Shown in pieces: positions 50,907 to 59,928 of a DNA stretch of 64,000 bases. This DNA comes from Pseudomonadota bacterium (GTDB lineage Bacteria > Myxococcota_A > UBA9160 > SZUA-336). A program made the translations under genes and the position numbers. How positions within the stretch are numbered: position 1 is the first letter of the stretch; the number at the start of each line of letters is the position of its first letter. Location of the stretch: the NCBI GenBank assembly GCA_003247575.1, contig QJZC01000027.1, forward strand, positions 100,429 through 164,428, written 5' to 3'. The notes under the pieces are model-generated. The model had not been told where the DNA came from, made no database searches, and saw only the letters and a program-made list of their open reading frames with translations.

Positions 50907-51554
50907 TCAGTCGAAGTGGGTGGCCAGCCCGGGGTTCCGGACGCGCTCCCAAGCGCTTCGCACGTGGATCGGCAAGGTGCGGCCGGGCGACAGTTCGGGC
51001 AGCGCATCGACCGGGAAGAAGCGCGCGTCGAGCACCTCGGGGCCGGCACACGGATTGGGATCTGCCTCGGGATCGAGCGGCTCGCCGATGAAGATGAGCT
51101 TGTGGATATGGAACAGCACGGGAGGGGCTTCCGGCTGCAGTCGATAGTCGAAGATGCCCGCCATGCGGACTGCCCGCACTTCGATCCCCGCCTCTTCGCT
51201 GGTCTCGCGCTCCGCGGCGCCCGAAGGGCTATCGCCGATGTCCACGTAGCCGCCGGGTAGCGACCAGCAGGAGTCTGCGCGCTCCTGGACCAGCAGCACG
51301 TGATCGCGCTGGAAGATGGCCATGCGCGCGTCGAGCTTGGGGGTGACATAGCCTTCATCCGAGGACAGATAGATCTTGCGGATGCGCGACTCCGTCTTGG
51401 GATCGTCTGCATCCTCTGCGAGAGCGGCCAGGCGAACCGCGGTCTCGAACAGCTTCTGATAGCGCTCGCGATCGAAGTGTCCTTCGGTGAAGTGGAGACC
51501 GGTTGCTGCGATCGCTCGCAGTTCGTCGGCGAGTTCGAGCAGGGGGCGCTTCAT
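50907..51554 (-). CDS. NUDIX hydrolase with N-terminal helical domain
   Basis: A 215-residue protein. The N-terminal helical domain (LLELADELRAIAATGLHFTE, FDRERYQKLFETAVRLAALA) matches the NUDIX_N type. A NUDIX domain follows, with the box GGYVDIGDSPSGAAERETSE running on into EAGI; the first Glu of the box is Asp. The enzyme should hydrolyse a nucleoside diphosphate derivative. Relatives with this N-terminal domain act on ADP-ribose or CDP-choline, which is inference here. Start: ATG 51554; the GTG 51578 would add eight residues. It is the last gene of a rhodanese-rhomboid-NUDIX run. Confidence 0.88.
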   Translation of the reverse strand: MKRPLLELADELRAIAATGLHFTEGHFDRERYQKLFETAVRLAALAEDADDPKTESRIRKIYLSSDEGYVTPKLDARMAIFQRDHVLLVQERADSCWSLPGGYVDIGDSPSGAAERETSEEAGIEVRAVRMAGIFDYRLQPEAPPVLFHIHKLIFIGEPLDPEADPNPCAGPEVLDARFFPVDALPELSPGRTLPIHVRSAWERVRNPGLATHFD

Positions 51555-51618
51555 GGGCTTTCGTTCGACCTCCGTCACTCATGTTGCGCTCGCACCCAGG
51601 AGGGAGTGGAAGCGACGC

Positions 51619-52323
51619 TCAACTTCGCTTGCGTCGGCGCTTCTGGCTGCGGCCGAACCAGGTGACGACGGCGCTGCCGAAGACGAAGCCTCCGAGGTGC
51701 GCCCACCAGGCGACACCCGCCGTACCTTGTGGGTCGGAGAGTCCGGACAATAACTGCAGTCCGAACCAGCCGACCAGGATGATCGCGGCCGGGACGTGAA
51801 TGGGCACCCATGGCACGATCGGGATGCGGAACGTGATCCACGCCCTCGGGTACAGGATCAAGTAGGCGCCCATTACCGCCGCGATTCCGCCGCTGGCTCC
51901 GACGGCGGGAACCACGCTGTGCGGGTTCATCCCAATGTGAGCGAACTCGGCCACGATCGAGCCCAGGGTGAAGAAGAGCGCATAGCCCACGTGGCCGAAG
52001 CGCTCCTCGACGTTGTCTCCGAGCACGAAGAGGAAGTACATGTTCACGAGGATGTGCAGGAGACCGCTGTGAACCAGTGGGGCGGTGAACAGCGGCTTGT
52101 AGAGTGCCGGGGACAAGAACTCGTGGCGCGCGATCCTGGCCAGGAAGCGTGCGGGCACGAGTCCGTAGCGATCCATGATCTCGCTCAGGGCACCCTGCGA
52201 ATCGGACGTCCAGTGCAGGTAGAGCATGATCAGGTAGGTCGCGGTGCAGGCGGCGACGATCGCCAGGTTCACCAGAGGGAAGCGCCGCACGGGCGCCGAA
52301 TCCTGAACCGGGATCGGGATCAC
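51619..52323 (-). CDS. rhomboid-family intramembrane serine protease
   Basis: A 234-residue membrane protease with six helices. Rhomboid motifs: the loop and helix VHSGLLHILVNMYFLFVLGD, the catalytic Ser in PAVGASGGIAAVMGAYL, and the catalytic His in VAWWAHLGGFVFG. The GTG start overlaps the TGA of the upstream rhodanese gene (GTGA), so translation is coupled; the track's longer start would lie within that gene. Substrates are single-pass membrane proteins, not identified here. Confidence 0.9.
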   Translation of the reverse strand: MIPIPVQDSAPVRRFPLVNLAIVAACTATYLIMLYLHWTSDSQGALSEIMDRYGLVPARFLARIARHEFLSPALYKPLFTAPLVHSGLLHILVNMYFLFVLGDNVEERFGHVGYALFFTLGSIVAEFAHIGMNPHSVVPAVGASGGIAAVMGAYLILYPRAWITFRIPIVPWVPIHVPAAIILVGWFGLQLLSGLSDPQGTAGVAWWAHLGGFVFGSAVVTWFGRSQKRRRKRS

Positions 52324-53222
52324 GCCGGCGCGTCTGGGCTCTCGGTCGAGCTCGGGGCAGACTGCACGGGCACGCCGGCATCGCTGCCCCACTCCGCCCA
52401 GGACCCGTCGTAGACGGCGACCTCGGGATAGCCGAGCCTCGTGAGAACGAAGGCGGTCAGCGATGCGGTGACGCCCGAGCCGCACATGGTGATCACGCGA
52501 TGCTCCGGCTCGATCCCTGCACCGCGATAGAGTGCAGCCAACTCCTCGAGTGGCCGGAAGCGAACCGGGTCGCGAGTCAGGTTGCGGTCGTAGGGAACGT
52601 TGCATGCTCCCGGGATGTGGCCGCGCCGTGGAGTGCTCTCGGGCTCCAAGCCCAGGAAGCGGCGCTCCGCGCGGGCGTCGACGATCCGCACCGTGGGATC
52701 CTCGAGCGCAGCCAGGACTTCTGCCTTGGCCACGAAGGCGCTCGGGTCCGGGCGCGGCACGAAGCTGGCAGGAGCGGGCGACTCGAGGTCACTCGACAGC
52801 TCTCCGGGGTGGGCCTCCCAGGCGCCGAGGCCCCCGTCGAGGATCGCAGCCGACCGATGTCCCAGATAGCGCAGGGTCCACCAGATGCGACCGGCTGAGT
52901 AGCCGCCCAGGTGGTCGTATACGACGATCGTATGACGATTTCCCAGGCCGTGTTCGCCCAAGACGCGCGCCAGCTCTTCTGGGCGCGCGATCGTGTTGCG
53001 GAACGGGGCCTCGAGATCGGCGAGGTCGCTCCCGAGGTCCAGGTGCACGGCGCCCGGAATGTGGCCCCGCTCGAACTCCGCCCGCGCGTCTCGCCCGGCA
53101 GCCGGCAGGTACCAGCTGGCGTCCACCAGGCGCAGGGAGGCATCGCCGAGACGTTCGGCGACCCACTCGGCACTGACGAGAGTTGGGCATGGGGCTTGGA
53201 CTTCGGGGCGAGTTCCAGACAT
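52320..53222 (-). CDS. sseA: 3-mercaptopyruvate/thiosulfate sulfurtransferase (tandem rhodanese)
   Basis: A 300-residue sulfurtransferase with two rhodanese domains. The N-terminal, inactive domain (about 15-140) has VDASWYLP and [11 protein letters not shown]. The C-terminal domain (about 160-290) has the active-site loop [13 protein letters not shown]. The CGSGVTA form is typical of mercaptopyruvate sulfurtransferases (SseA) rather than of CRxGx[RT] thiosulfate enzymes. It transfers sulfur from mercaptopyruvate to cyanide or thiols in the cytoplasm. ATG start. It is translationally coupled to the rhomboid gene downstream. Confidence 0.9.
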   Translation of the reverse strand: MSGTRPEVQAPCPTLVSAEWVAERLGDASLRLVDASWYLPAAGRDARAEFERGHIPGAVHLDLGSDLADLEAPFRNTIARPEELARVLGEHGLGNRHTIVVYDHLGGYSAGRIWWTLRYLGHRSAAILDGGLGAWEAHPGELSSDLESPAPASFVPRPDPSAFVAKAEVLAALEDPTVRIVDARAERRFLGLEPESTPRRGHIPGACNVPYDRNLTRDPVRFRPLEELAALYRGAGIEPEHRVITMCGSGVTASLTAFVLTRLGYPEVAVYDGSWAEWGSDAGVPVQSAPSSTESPDAPA

Positions 53223-53546
53223 CGGGCCTCCGCCGGCAGTCTAACGGATCCGAGACTTGCCGCCGGACTTGCCGCCGCGGTTGCAGCAGGTGGCCCTGTG
53301 CTGGGAGCTCGACCGGGGTCGCTGCTAGGCGAGTGCCCAGGCGAGCGCGAGCAGGCCGAGGCCCCCCGCGGCGAGCCGCAGCAGGACGGCACTCAGGATG
53401 CGCCGGCGGGCCGCTTGGGTCAGGCGGATCGTGGGAGTCCTGGCGATGGGAATTCGCTCGCTCATCCGAGAGGAGTGGCGACTGGGGCGCTCCAGGTGAC
53501 GCCGCCGGCGGCTGACGCGCATGCGGATTCGCACTACCATGCGCGC
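53223..53546. other. divergent region, sulfurtransferase / leuS
   Basis: 324 bases between divergent genes. It holds only the doubtful 46-residue ORF at 53325 and presumably the promoters of both flanking genes. No clear motifs were found. Confidence 0.4.
53325..53465 (-). CDS. possible 46-residue single-TM basic peptide
   Basis: An ATG-started ORF whose N-terminal half is Arg/Thr-rich and whose C-terminal half is one strongly hydrophobic helix ([19 protein letters not shown]). It fits known small membrane proteins in shape, but the upstream sequence (CCACTCCTCTCGG) lacks a binding site. It lies between leuS and the sulfurtransferase. Low confidence. Confidence 0.25.
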   Translation of the reverse strand: MSERIPIARTPTIRLTQAARRRILSAVLLRLAAGGLGLLALAWALA

Positions 53547-56165
53547 ATGCCGTACGAGCCACGCAAGATCGAGCCCAAGTGGCAGCAGTTCTGGATTCGA
53601 GAGCGAACCTTCCGCGCCGAGATCGACCCTTCGCGCCCAAAGGCGTACATCCTCGACATGTTCCCGTACCCCTCGGGCGACGGGCTGCATGTTGGCCATC
53701 CGAAGGGCTATGTGGCGACGGATGTCTATGCGCGCTACAAGCGTCTGCGCGGCTTCAACGTGCTTCACCCCATGGGCTGGGATGCGTTCGGACTGCCGGC
53801 CGAGCAGCACGCGGTGCGCACCGGGCAGCACCCACGTGAGACGACGCGCCGCAACATCGCGCGCTTTCGCGAGCAGCTCCAAGCGCTGGGGCTCAGCTAC
53901 GACTGGGAGCGCGAGGTCGATACCACCGATCCGAGCTATGTGCGCTGGACGCAGTGGATCTTCGAGCGCCTCTACGATCGCGGGCTCGCCTACCAGGCGG
54001 AGGTGCCGGTCAACTGGTGCCCCGAACTCGGTACCGTCCTCGCCAACGAGGAGGTCAGCGACGGGAAGAGCGAGATCGGGGGGCACCCCGTGGAGCGTAT
54101 TCCGATGGTGCAGTGGATGCTCCGCATCACGGCCTACGCGGATCGGCTGCTCGAGGATCTCGACGAGCTAGATTGGCCCGAGCACATCAAGAAGATGCAG
54201 CGCGACTGGATCGGACGCTCCGAGGGGGCGCGTGTGCGCTTCGGCGTCCACGGATCCGACGCTTCGATCGAGGTCTTCACGACGCGTCCCGATACCTTGT
54301 TCGGCGCCACCTACATGGTGCTCGCGCCGGAGCATCCGCTCGTCTCCGAGATCGTGACCGAGGCGCAGGCGGACGCCGTTCGCAGCTATCGAGAATCGGC
54401 TGGCCGCAAGAGTGAGCGCGCGCGCATCGCGGATACAGAATCCAAAACGGGAGCGTTCACGGGCGCCTATGCGATCAATCCGGTCAATGGCGCGGAGCTG
54501 CCGATCTGGATCGCGGACTACGTGCTCATCTCCTATGGGACCGGAGCGATCATGGCTGTGCCCGCGCACGACGAACGGGACTACGCCTTCGCGACGCGCT
54601 TCGAGCTGCCGATCATCGAGGTCGTTGCGGCTGGGGACATCACCGCCGCTCCGTTTTCGGGGGAAGGTACGTCCGTGAACTCGGACTTTCTCGACGGTTT
54701 GCCGAGCGCTCAGGCGAAGTCGCGCATCCTCGATTGGCTCGAGGCCGAGGGAAAGGGCGAGCGCGCGGTCAGCTACAAGCTGCGCGACTGGCTGTTCAGC
54801 CGGCAGCGCTACTGGGGTGAGCCGTTTCCCGTGTTGCGCCACCCGGACGGGAGTCTCGAGCTGGTGCCGGAGTCCGACTTGCCGGTCTGTCTGCCGGAGC
54901 TCGACGACTTCAAGCCGACCGGTACGTTCGAGGCGCCGCTCGAGCGCTGCGGCGATTGGATGGAGGCGACATCGCCCACGACTGGGACTCCGGTGCGCCG
55001 CGATGCGAATACGATGCCGCAGTGGGCGGGGAGCTGTTGGTACTACCTACGCTTCTGCGATCCACGCAATACCGAGCAGGCGTTCAGCAAGGAGGCCGAG
55101 CGCTACTGGATGCCCGTCGACCTCTACGTGGGCGGGGCAGAGCACGCGGTGCTGCACCTCTTGTATGCGCGCTTCTGGCACAAGGTGCTCTTCGATCTCG
55201 GGCTGGTGTCCACGCGCGAGCCGTTTGCGAAGCTCCTCAATCAGGGGATGATTCAGGGCAAGAGCTACCGCTACTTCGCGCCGGTCGAGGGCGAGCCCGC
55301 TGGCGGGGGCTTCTCTGCGCGCGAGGTGCGTGCCGATGGAGAGGGATTCGTGCACGCACGCAGCGGCGCTCCGATGAAGGAGTGCTGGGTGGCTCCGAGC
55401 GAGGTTCGCTTCGTGAACGATCGACCGTTCGCTCCGGACTGCGATATCGAGCTCGAGGAAGTGATCGAGAAGATGTCGAAGAGCCGCGGCAACGTCGTCA
55501 ACCCCGATGACGTGATCCGGGAGTTCGGCGCGGACTCGATGCGGCTCTACGAGATGTTCATCGGGCCGCTTCAAAAGGCCGCACCCTGGTCGACCGACGG
55601 GATCCCCGGTGTCTATCGCTTTCTTCAGCGCGCGTACCGCTTGTTCGTCGACGAGGCCTCCGATGGTGACCGCGTGCGGGAGCTCTTTCCAGAGCAGGGG
55701 ACCTTGGGCCAGCGGCGTCTCCTGGCTCAGACGATCGACAAGGCCACGCGCGACTTCGAGGCGCTCGAGTTCAACACGGCGATCTCACAGCTGATGGTGT
55801 TCGTACGCGAGATCGAGAAGGACGGTCCGCTGCCGCGCTCGATCGGTGAGTCGTTTCTCTGCCTGCTCTCGCCGTTGGCTCCGCATCTCGCCGAGGAGCT
55901 CTGGCAGCTCCTCGGTCATCGCACATCCATCGCGCACGCCCGCTGGCCGGAGCTCGACGAGAGCCTGCTGGTCGAGGACGAGGTCGAGATCGCAGTCCAG
56001 GTCAAGGGGAAGATGCGTGCGCGCGTCAGCCTGGCGCCCGATGCCTCGCAGGCTGCTGCGCTCGCCGCGGCCCTTGCGCTTCCCAACGTGAAGCGACATG
56101 TCGGAGACGGGGAGCCGCGTCGGGTGATCTACGTGCCAGGGCGCTTGCTCAACATCGTGCCATAG
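53547..56165 (+). CDS. leuS: leucyl-tRNA synthetase
   Basis: An 872-residue class I synthetase charging tRNA-Leu. It begins [20 protein letters not shown], a usual LeuS opening. The HIGH-type motif is in [18 protein letters not shown]. The CP1 editing domain (about 225-420) has [20 protein letters not shown] and [17 protein letters not shown]. The KMSKS motif is in [15 protein letters not shown], the anticodon-binding domain follows, and the C-terminal end has [20 protein letters not shown]. Length is normal for bacteria. The ATG at 53547 is the family start; the track's 212-residue extension is not real. gatB follows after 23 bases, so the two form an operon. Confidence 0.97.
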   Translation: MPYEPRKIEPKWQQFWIRERTFRAEIDPSRPKAYILDMFPYPSGDGLHVGHPKGYVATDVYARYKRLRGFNVLHPMGWDAFGLPAEQHAVRTGQHPRETTRRNIARFREQLQALGLSYDWEREVDTTDPSYVRWTQWIFERLYDRGLAYQAEVPVNWCPELGTVLANEEVSDGKSEIGGHPVERIPMVQWMLRITAYADRLLEDLDELDWPEHIKKMQRDWIGRSEGARVRFGVHGSDASIEVFTTRPDTLFGATYMVLAPEHPLVSEIVTEAQADAVRSYRESAGRKSERARIADTESKTGAFTGAYAINPVNGAELPIWIADYVLISYGTGAIMAVPAHDERDYAFATRFELPIIEVVAAGDITAAPFSGEGTSVNSDFLDGLPSAQAKSRILDWLEAEGKGERAVSYKLRDWLFSRQRYWGEPFPVLRHPDGSLELVPESDLPVCLPELDDFKPTGTFEAPLERCGDWMEATSPTTGTPVRRDANTMPQWAGSCWYYLRFCDPRNTEQAFSKEAERYWMPVDLYVGGAEHAVLHLLYARFWHKVLFDLGLVSTREPFAKLLNQGMIQGKSYRYFAPVEGEPAGGGFSAREVRADGEGFVHARSGAPMKECWVAPSEVRFVNDRPFAPDCDIELEEVIEKMSKSRGNVVNPDDVIREFGADSMRLYEMFIGPLQKAAPWSTDGIPGVYRFLQRAYRLFVDEASDGDRVRELFPEQGTLGQRRLLAQTIDKATRDFEALEFNTAISQLMVFVREIEKDGPLPRSIGESFLCLLSPLAPHLAEELWQLLGHRTSIAHARWPELDESLLVEDEVEIAVQVKGKMRARVSLAPDASQAAALAAALALPNVKRHVGDGEPRRVIYVPGRLLNIVP

Positions 56166-56188
56166 GCTGAACGGATGGGTGCAGTTTC

Positions 56189-57691
56189 ATGAGTGTCGAG
56201 TCTACGAGTGCAGAATCTGCAAAGGTTGCGGGGCAGCCCAGCGCGGGGGTCGGTCCGTGGGACGTGGTGATCGGTCTCGAGGTGCACGCGCAGCTCAAGA
56301 CGGACGCGAAGCTCTTCAGCCCGGCGCCCAATGCCTTCGGCGCCGAGCCCAATACCGTCACTTGCGAGATCGATCTCGGCATGCCCGGCGTTCTGCCGGT
56401 GCTGAATCGGCGCGCGGTCGAGCTGGCCCTGCGCGCGGGCGTGGCGCTCGGATGCAAGATTCGGCCGGTTTCTCAGTTTGCGCGCAAGCACTACTTCTAT
56501 CCAGATCTACCGAAGGGGTATCAGATCTCACAGTACGAGGAGCCGTACGCGGAGGGAGGCGCGGTTCCGGTTGCATTCGGCGACGCTGTGCGCAAGATCC
56601 CCCTCACGCGCATCCACATGGAAGAGGATGCGGGCAAGTCGATCCACGATGATGCGATCACCGGAAGTGGCGTGTCGCACGTCGATCTGAACCGTGCCGG
56701 TGTTCCGCTGATCGAAATCGTATCCGAGCCCGCCCTGCGTTCTGCCGAGGAGGCCAGCGCCTACCTGCGAAGTCTCAGGAGCATTCTGCGTTATCTCGGG
56801 GTGTCGGATGCCGACATGGAGAAGGGGCAGTTCCGCTGCGATGTGAACGTATCCATTCGTCCCGCGGGCAGCGCCCAGCTCGGCGTGAAGGTGGAGCTCA
56901 AGAACCTGAATTCGTTCCGCTCGGTCGAGCGCGCGCTCGAGCACGAGATTGCGCGCCAGGTCGCGTGCCAGGAGTGCGGCGAGCGCATCGTTCAGGAGAC
57001 TCGGCACTGGGACGAGCGAGGAAACCGCACGCGACCCAGTCGAGAAAAGGAAGATGCGGATGACTACCGCTACTTTCCGGACCCGGATCTCGTGCCGCTG
57101 CGCATCGCCGAGGCGGAGCTGGACGAGATTCGCCGGTCGCTCCCCGAGCTCCCCCTCGACAAGCGTGCGCGTTATCAGAGCGAGCTCGGCCTGCCGGAAG
57201 CGGCAGCACAGGTGATCAGCGAGGACCGCGAGCTGGCCGAGTTCTACGAGCGAACCGTGCAGCTGGGTGCCTCGCCGACCACCGCGGCCAACTGGACGAC
57301 GCGCGAGCTGCTCGAGCTACTGAGCGAGGGGGGGATCGGAGTGGCTGAGCTTCCCTTCGGGCCCGAGGGCTTTGCGGCCTTGCTGTCGCTGGCCGAATCC
57401 CGTCGCGTGACTCCGGCCGGAGCGCGCACGATCCTGGGTGAGATGGCCAAGGCGAGCGAGGAGCCCGAGGCGATCATGCAGAGACTCGGTCTGGAGTCGC
57501 TCTCGGATCGCGGCGAGCTCGAGTCGTTGGTGCAGGCCGTGATCGACGACCACCCGAAGCAGCTCGAGCAGTACCGCGCCGGTGAGGGCAAGGTCATGAA
57601 TTTTCTGCTCGGACAAGTCATGCGCCGGACCCGAGGCAAGGCGGATCCGGCGATCGCGCGTGAGGTACTGCTTCGCCTACTGCAGGAGTAG
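56189..57691 (+). CDS. gatB: aspartyl/glutamyl-tRNA(Asn/Gln) amidotransferase subunit B
   Basis: A 500-residue GatB, the kinase/transamidase-coupling subunit of the GatCAB complex that converts Glu-tRNA-Gln and Asp-tRNA-Asn to the amidated forms. Signature stretches are VIGLEVHAQLKTDAKLFSPA, CEIDLGMPGVLPVLN, KHYFYPDLPKGYQISQYEEP, HMEEDAGKSIHDD and KVELKNLNSFRSVERALEHE. The C-terminal YqeY-type tail includes KVMNFLLGQVMRRTRGKADP. The metal-binding region has CQECGERIVQETR. Length is normal apart from a 20-residue N-terminal tail. gatA and gatC are not adjacent. It is transcribed with leuS. Confidence 0.97.
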   Translation: MSVESTSAESAKVAGQPSAGVGPWDVVIGLEVHAQLKTDAKLFSPAPNAFGAEPNTVTCEIDLGMPGVLPVLNRRAVELALRAGVALGCKIRPVSQFARKHYFYPDLPKGYQISQYEEPYAEGGAVPVAFGDAVRKIPLTRIHMEEDAGKSIHDDAITGSGVSHVDLNRAGVPLIEIVSEPALRSAEEASAYLRSLRSILRYLGVSDADMEKGQFRCDVNVSIRPAGSAQLGVKVELKNLNSFRSVERALEHEIARQVACQECGERIVQETRHWDERGNRTRPSREKEDADDYRYFPDPDLVPLRIAEAELDEIRRSLPELPLDKRARYQSELGLPEAAAQVISEDRELAEFYERTVQLGASPTTAANWTTRELLELLSEGGIGVAELPFGPEGFAALLSLAESRRVTPAGARTILGEMAKASEEPEAIMQRLGLESLSDRGELESLVQAVIDDHPKQLEQYRAGEGKVMNFLLGQVMRRTRGKADPAIAREVLLRLLQE

Positions 57692-57738
57692 CGCTAGACT
57701 GACCGCGTGCGTGAAACTCAATCGGTGCAGAGGGACGC

Positions 57739-59928
57739 ATGACCGGGGTAGAGACCGGCTCCGTGCGTGGGACGAGGAAGCGCCTTGCGGCCGTCGTGCT
57801 CATTGCCGCGCTAGCCGTCGCCTGTGGGGGCTCGGAATCGGGCTCGAAATCGGAATCGGAATCGGAATCGGGCTCGGAATCGGGCTCGAGCACTTCGGCC
57901 GGGACCGCACGGGTTCCCGAGCGTACCGCGGCTGCCGAGCCCGTGACCGATGCGGTCGAGGCTGCCACCGAAGCGATGGTCACCCCGAGCGAGCCAGCGG
58001 CGAGCGCCGTAGGATCCGGCGAGACCTGGGAGCAGCACGGTGGCGATGCGGCCGAGGTTCGCTTCAGCCGCCTCGACCAGATCGACGAATCCAATGTCGA
58101 CCAGCTCACGCTCGCTTGGGAGTTTGCTACCGGGCTGGATCGCGGGCACGAGGCAACGCCGCTCGTGGTGAACGGGCGACTCTACGTGACTGGATCCTGG
58201 AGTGTGTTGTTCGTGCTGGACGCACGCACGGGGCGCGAGCTGTGGCGCTACGATCCCAAGGTACCGCGATCGTACGGGCAGCGCGCCTGTTGTGACGTCG
58301 TCAACCGCGGAGTGGCGTACGCGGACGGGAAGATCTTCCTCGGTAGCCTCGACGGGCGTCTCATCGCGCTCGATGCAACGGACGGGGCGCTGCAATGGGA
58401 GGTTCGCACGGTAGATCCCGAGCGCCCCTACACGATCACGGGTGCGCCGCGTGTGGTCGGGAAGCGCGTCATCATCGGAAACGGAGGCGCGGAGTTCGGC
58501 GTCCGGGGTTACGTATCCGCCTACTCGACCGCCGACGGCTCGCTCCTCTGGCGCACGTATACCGTGCCCGGAGATCCTTCGAAGCCCTTCGAATCGGAGG
58601 CGCTCGAGCGGGCCGCCGAGACATGGAAGGGCGGGGAGTGGTGGAAGGTCGGCGGTGGTGGCACGGTCTGGGATTCGATGGCCTATGACGAGTCGCTCGA
58701 CTTGCTGTACGTGGGCACCGGCAACGGCTCTCCGTGGACGCGGCAGCTGCGCAGCCCGGGCGGTGGCGACAATCTCTTCCTGTCTTCGATCCTGGCTCTG
58801 CGTCCCGAGACGGGTGAGCTCGTCTGGCATTATCAAACGACTCCGGGAGATAGCTGGGACTTCACCGCCACGCAGCACATGATCCTGACGACGCTCGAGA
58901 TCGATGGGCGCTCGCGGCGCGTGATCATGCAGGCACCGAAGAATGGCTTCTTCTACGTGCTCGATCGCGAGACCGGCGAGCTGATCTCTGCGGACAAGTA
59001 TGTCGAAGTCACGTGGGCTTCGGAGGTCGATCTCGCGACGGGCAGGCCCGTTGAGGTTCCGGGGCAGGACTACTCGAGCGGGTCTGCGATCGTGAAGCCG
59101 ACACCGTTCGGCGGCCACAACTGGCAGCCCATGTCCTTCAATCCGACGACGGGTCTGGTCTACATCCCAGCGCAGGAGATCATGGGCGCGTATCGCCTGG
59201 ATCCCGGCTATCGATACGAGCCGGAACAGTTCAACACCGGGACCGATCTGAACGTGTTCTCGGTGGCGAGCCCCGCGGATGTCTCCGGCCACCTCCTGGC
59301 CTGGGATCCCGTGGCAAAGCGCGAGGTATGGCGCCAGCGACATGCGCTCCCGTGGAATGGAGGCACTCTCACGACCGCAGGGAACCTCGTATTCCAAGGC
59401 ACGGCCGACGGACGCTTCGCCAGTTATCGCGCCAGTGATGGTGAGAAGCTGTGGGAGGTGATCGTTCCGAGCGGAGTGATCGCCGCTCCTATGACGTATT
59501 CCATCGAAGGGCGCCAGCACGTTGCGATCATGACGGGATTCGGCGGTGCCTATGCGCTCGCAGGAGGACCGGCGGCTCAGGGGGCCAAAATCTCGAAGTC
59601 GGGCGTACTGCGGGTCTACACGCTGAATCGGCCAGATGTCTCTCTCGAGCTGCTCGCGGAGCGGCTAGAGCGAACGGATCCAGTGAGCCGTGGGGAGCGC
59701 GTGTTCCATCACTACTGCGCGCGCTGTCACGGCGCAGGAGCGGTCAGCAACGACCTGCTGCCCGACCTGCGCAAGATGACCCCGGGAACGCGCAACAACT
59801 TCGACGCGATCGTGCGCGACGGCATATATGCGAGCCGAGGTATGCCGTCGTTCGGTGAGGTGCTCGGCGACGAGCAGATTAAGGATCTGCAGCTGTACCT
59901 CGAGCGGCGTTCAACCGAGCTCGACTGA
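57739..59928 (+). CDS. PQQ-dependent alcohol dehydrogenase with C-terminal cytochrome c domain, lipoprotein-anchored
   Basis: A 729-residue quinohaemoprotein. A lipoprotein signal (VLIAALAVACGG) is followed by a low-complexity Ser/Glu/Gly linker encoded by hexamer repeats. An eight-blade PQQ propeller (about 95-620) has QHGGDAAEVRFSRLDQI, the vicinal-Cys stretch GQRACCDVVNRG, GTGNGSPWTR and TTPGDSWDFTATQH. The last contains the presumed catalytic Asp; the residue two positions later is Thr, not the Asp linked to lanthanide use, so calcium is likelier. The C-terminal haem c domain has CARCH and an axial-Met candidate in RGMPSFGE. It acts on the outer side of the inner membrane. No pqq synthesis genes are in the window. 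Confidence 0.92.
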   Translation: MTGVETGSVRGTRKRLAAVVLIAALAVACGGSESGSKSESESESGSESGSSTSAGTARVPERTAAAEPVTDAVEAATEAMVTPSEPAASAVGSGETWEQHGGDAAEVRFSRLDQIDESNVDQLTLAWEFATGLDRGHEATPLVVNGRLYVTGSWSVLFVLDARTGRELWRYDPKVPRSYGQRACCDVVNRGVAYADGKIFLGSLDGRLIALDATDGALQWEVRTVDPERPYTITGAPRVVGKRVIIGNGGAEFGVRGYVSAYSTADGSLLWRTYTVPGDPSKPFESEALERAAETWKGGEWWKVGGGGTVWDSMAYDESLDLLYVGTGNGSPWTRQLRSPGGGDNLFLSSILALRPETGELVWHYQTTPGDSWDFTATQHMILTTLEIDGRSRRVIMQAPKNGFFYVLDRETGELISADKYVEVTWASEVDLATGRPVEVPGQDYSSGSAIVKPTPFGGHNWQPMSFNPTTGLVYIPAQEIMGAYRLDPGYRYEPEQFNTGTDLNVFSVASPADVSGHLLAWDPVAKREVWRQRHALPWNGGTLTTAGNLVFQGTADGRFASYRASDGEKLWEVIVPSGVIAAPMTYSIEGRQHVAIMTGFGGAYALAGGPAAQGAKISKSGVLRVYTLNRPDVSLELLAERLERTDPVSRGERVFHHYCARCHGAGAVSNDLLPDLRKMTPGTRNNFDAIVRDGIYASRGMPSFGEVLGDEQIKDLQLYLERRSTELD
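57831..57890. repeat. in-frame hexanucleotide repeat in the PQQ dehydrogenase linker
   Basis: Ten consecutive hexamers of the form ATCGGA / CTCGGA / ATCGGG / CTCGAA encode a Ser-Glu/Gly/Lys dipeptide ladder just after the lipobox Cys. Copy-number change would lengthen or shorten the linker without breaking the frame. Confidence 0.85.

Noticed and set aside
49692-51260. 522-residue plus-strand ORF
   Set aside because: Overlaps the CLC and NUDIX genes in a wrong frame; Arg/Gly/Ser-rich composition typical of high-GC frame shadows.
52911-53546. N-terminal extension of LeuS by 212 residues
   Set aside because: The leuS family start is at 53547; the extension is antisense to the sulfurtransferase gene.
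57811-59520. 569-residue minus-strand ORF
   Set aside because: Antisense to the PQQ dehydrogenase; no motifs.
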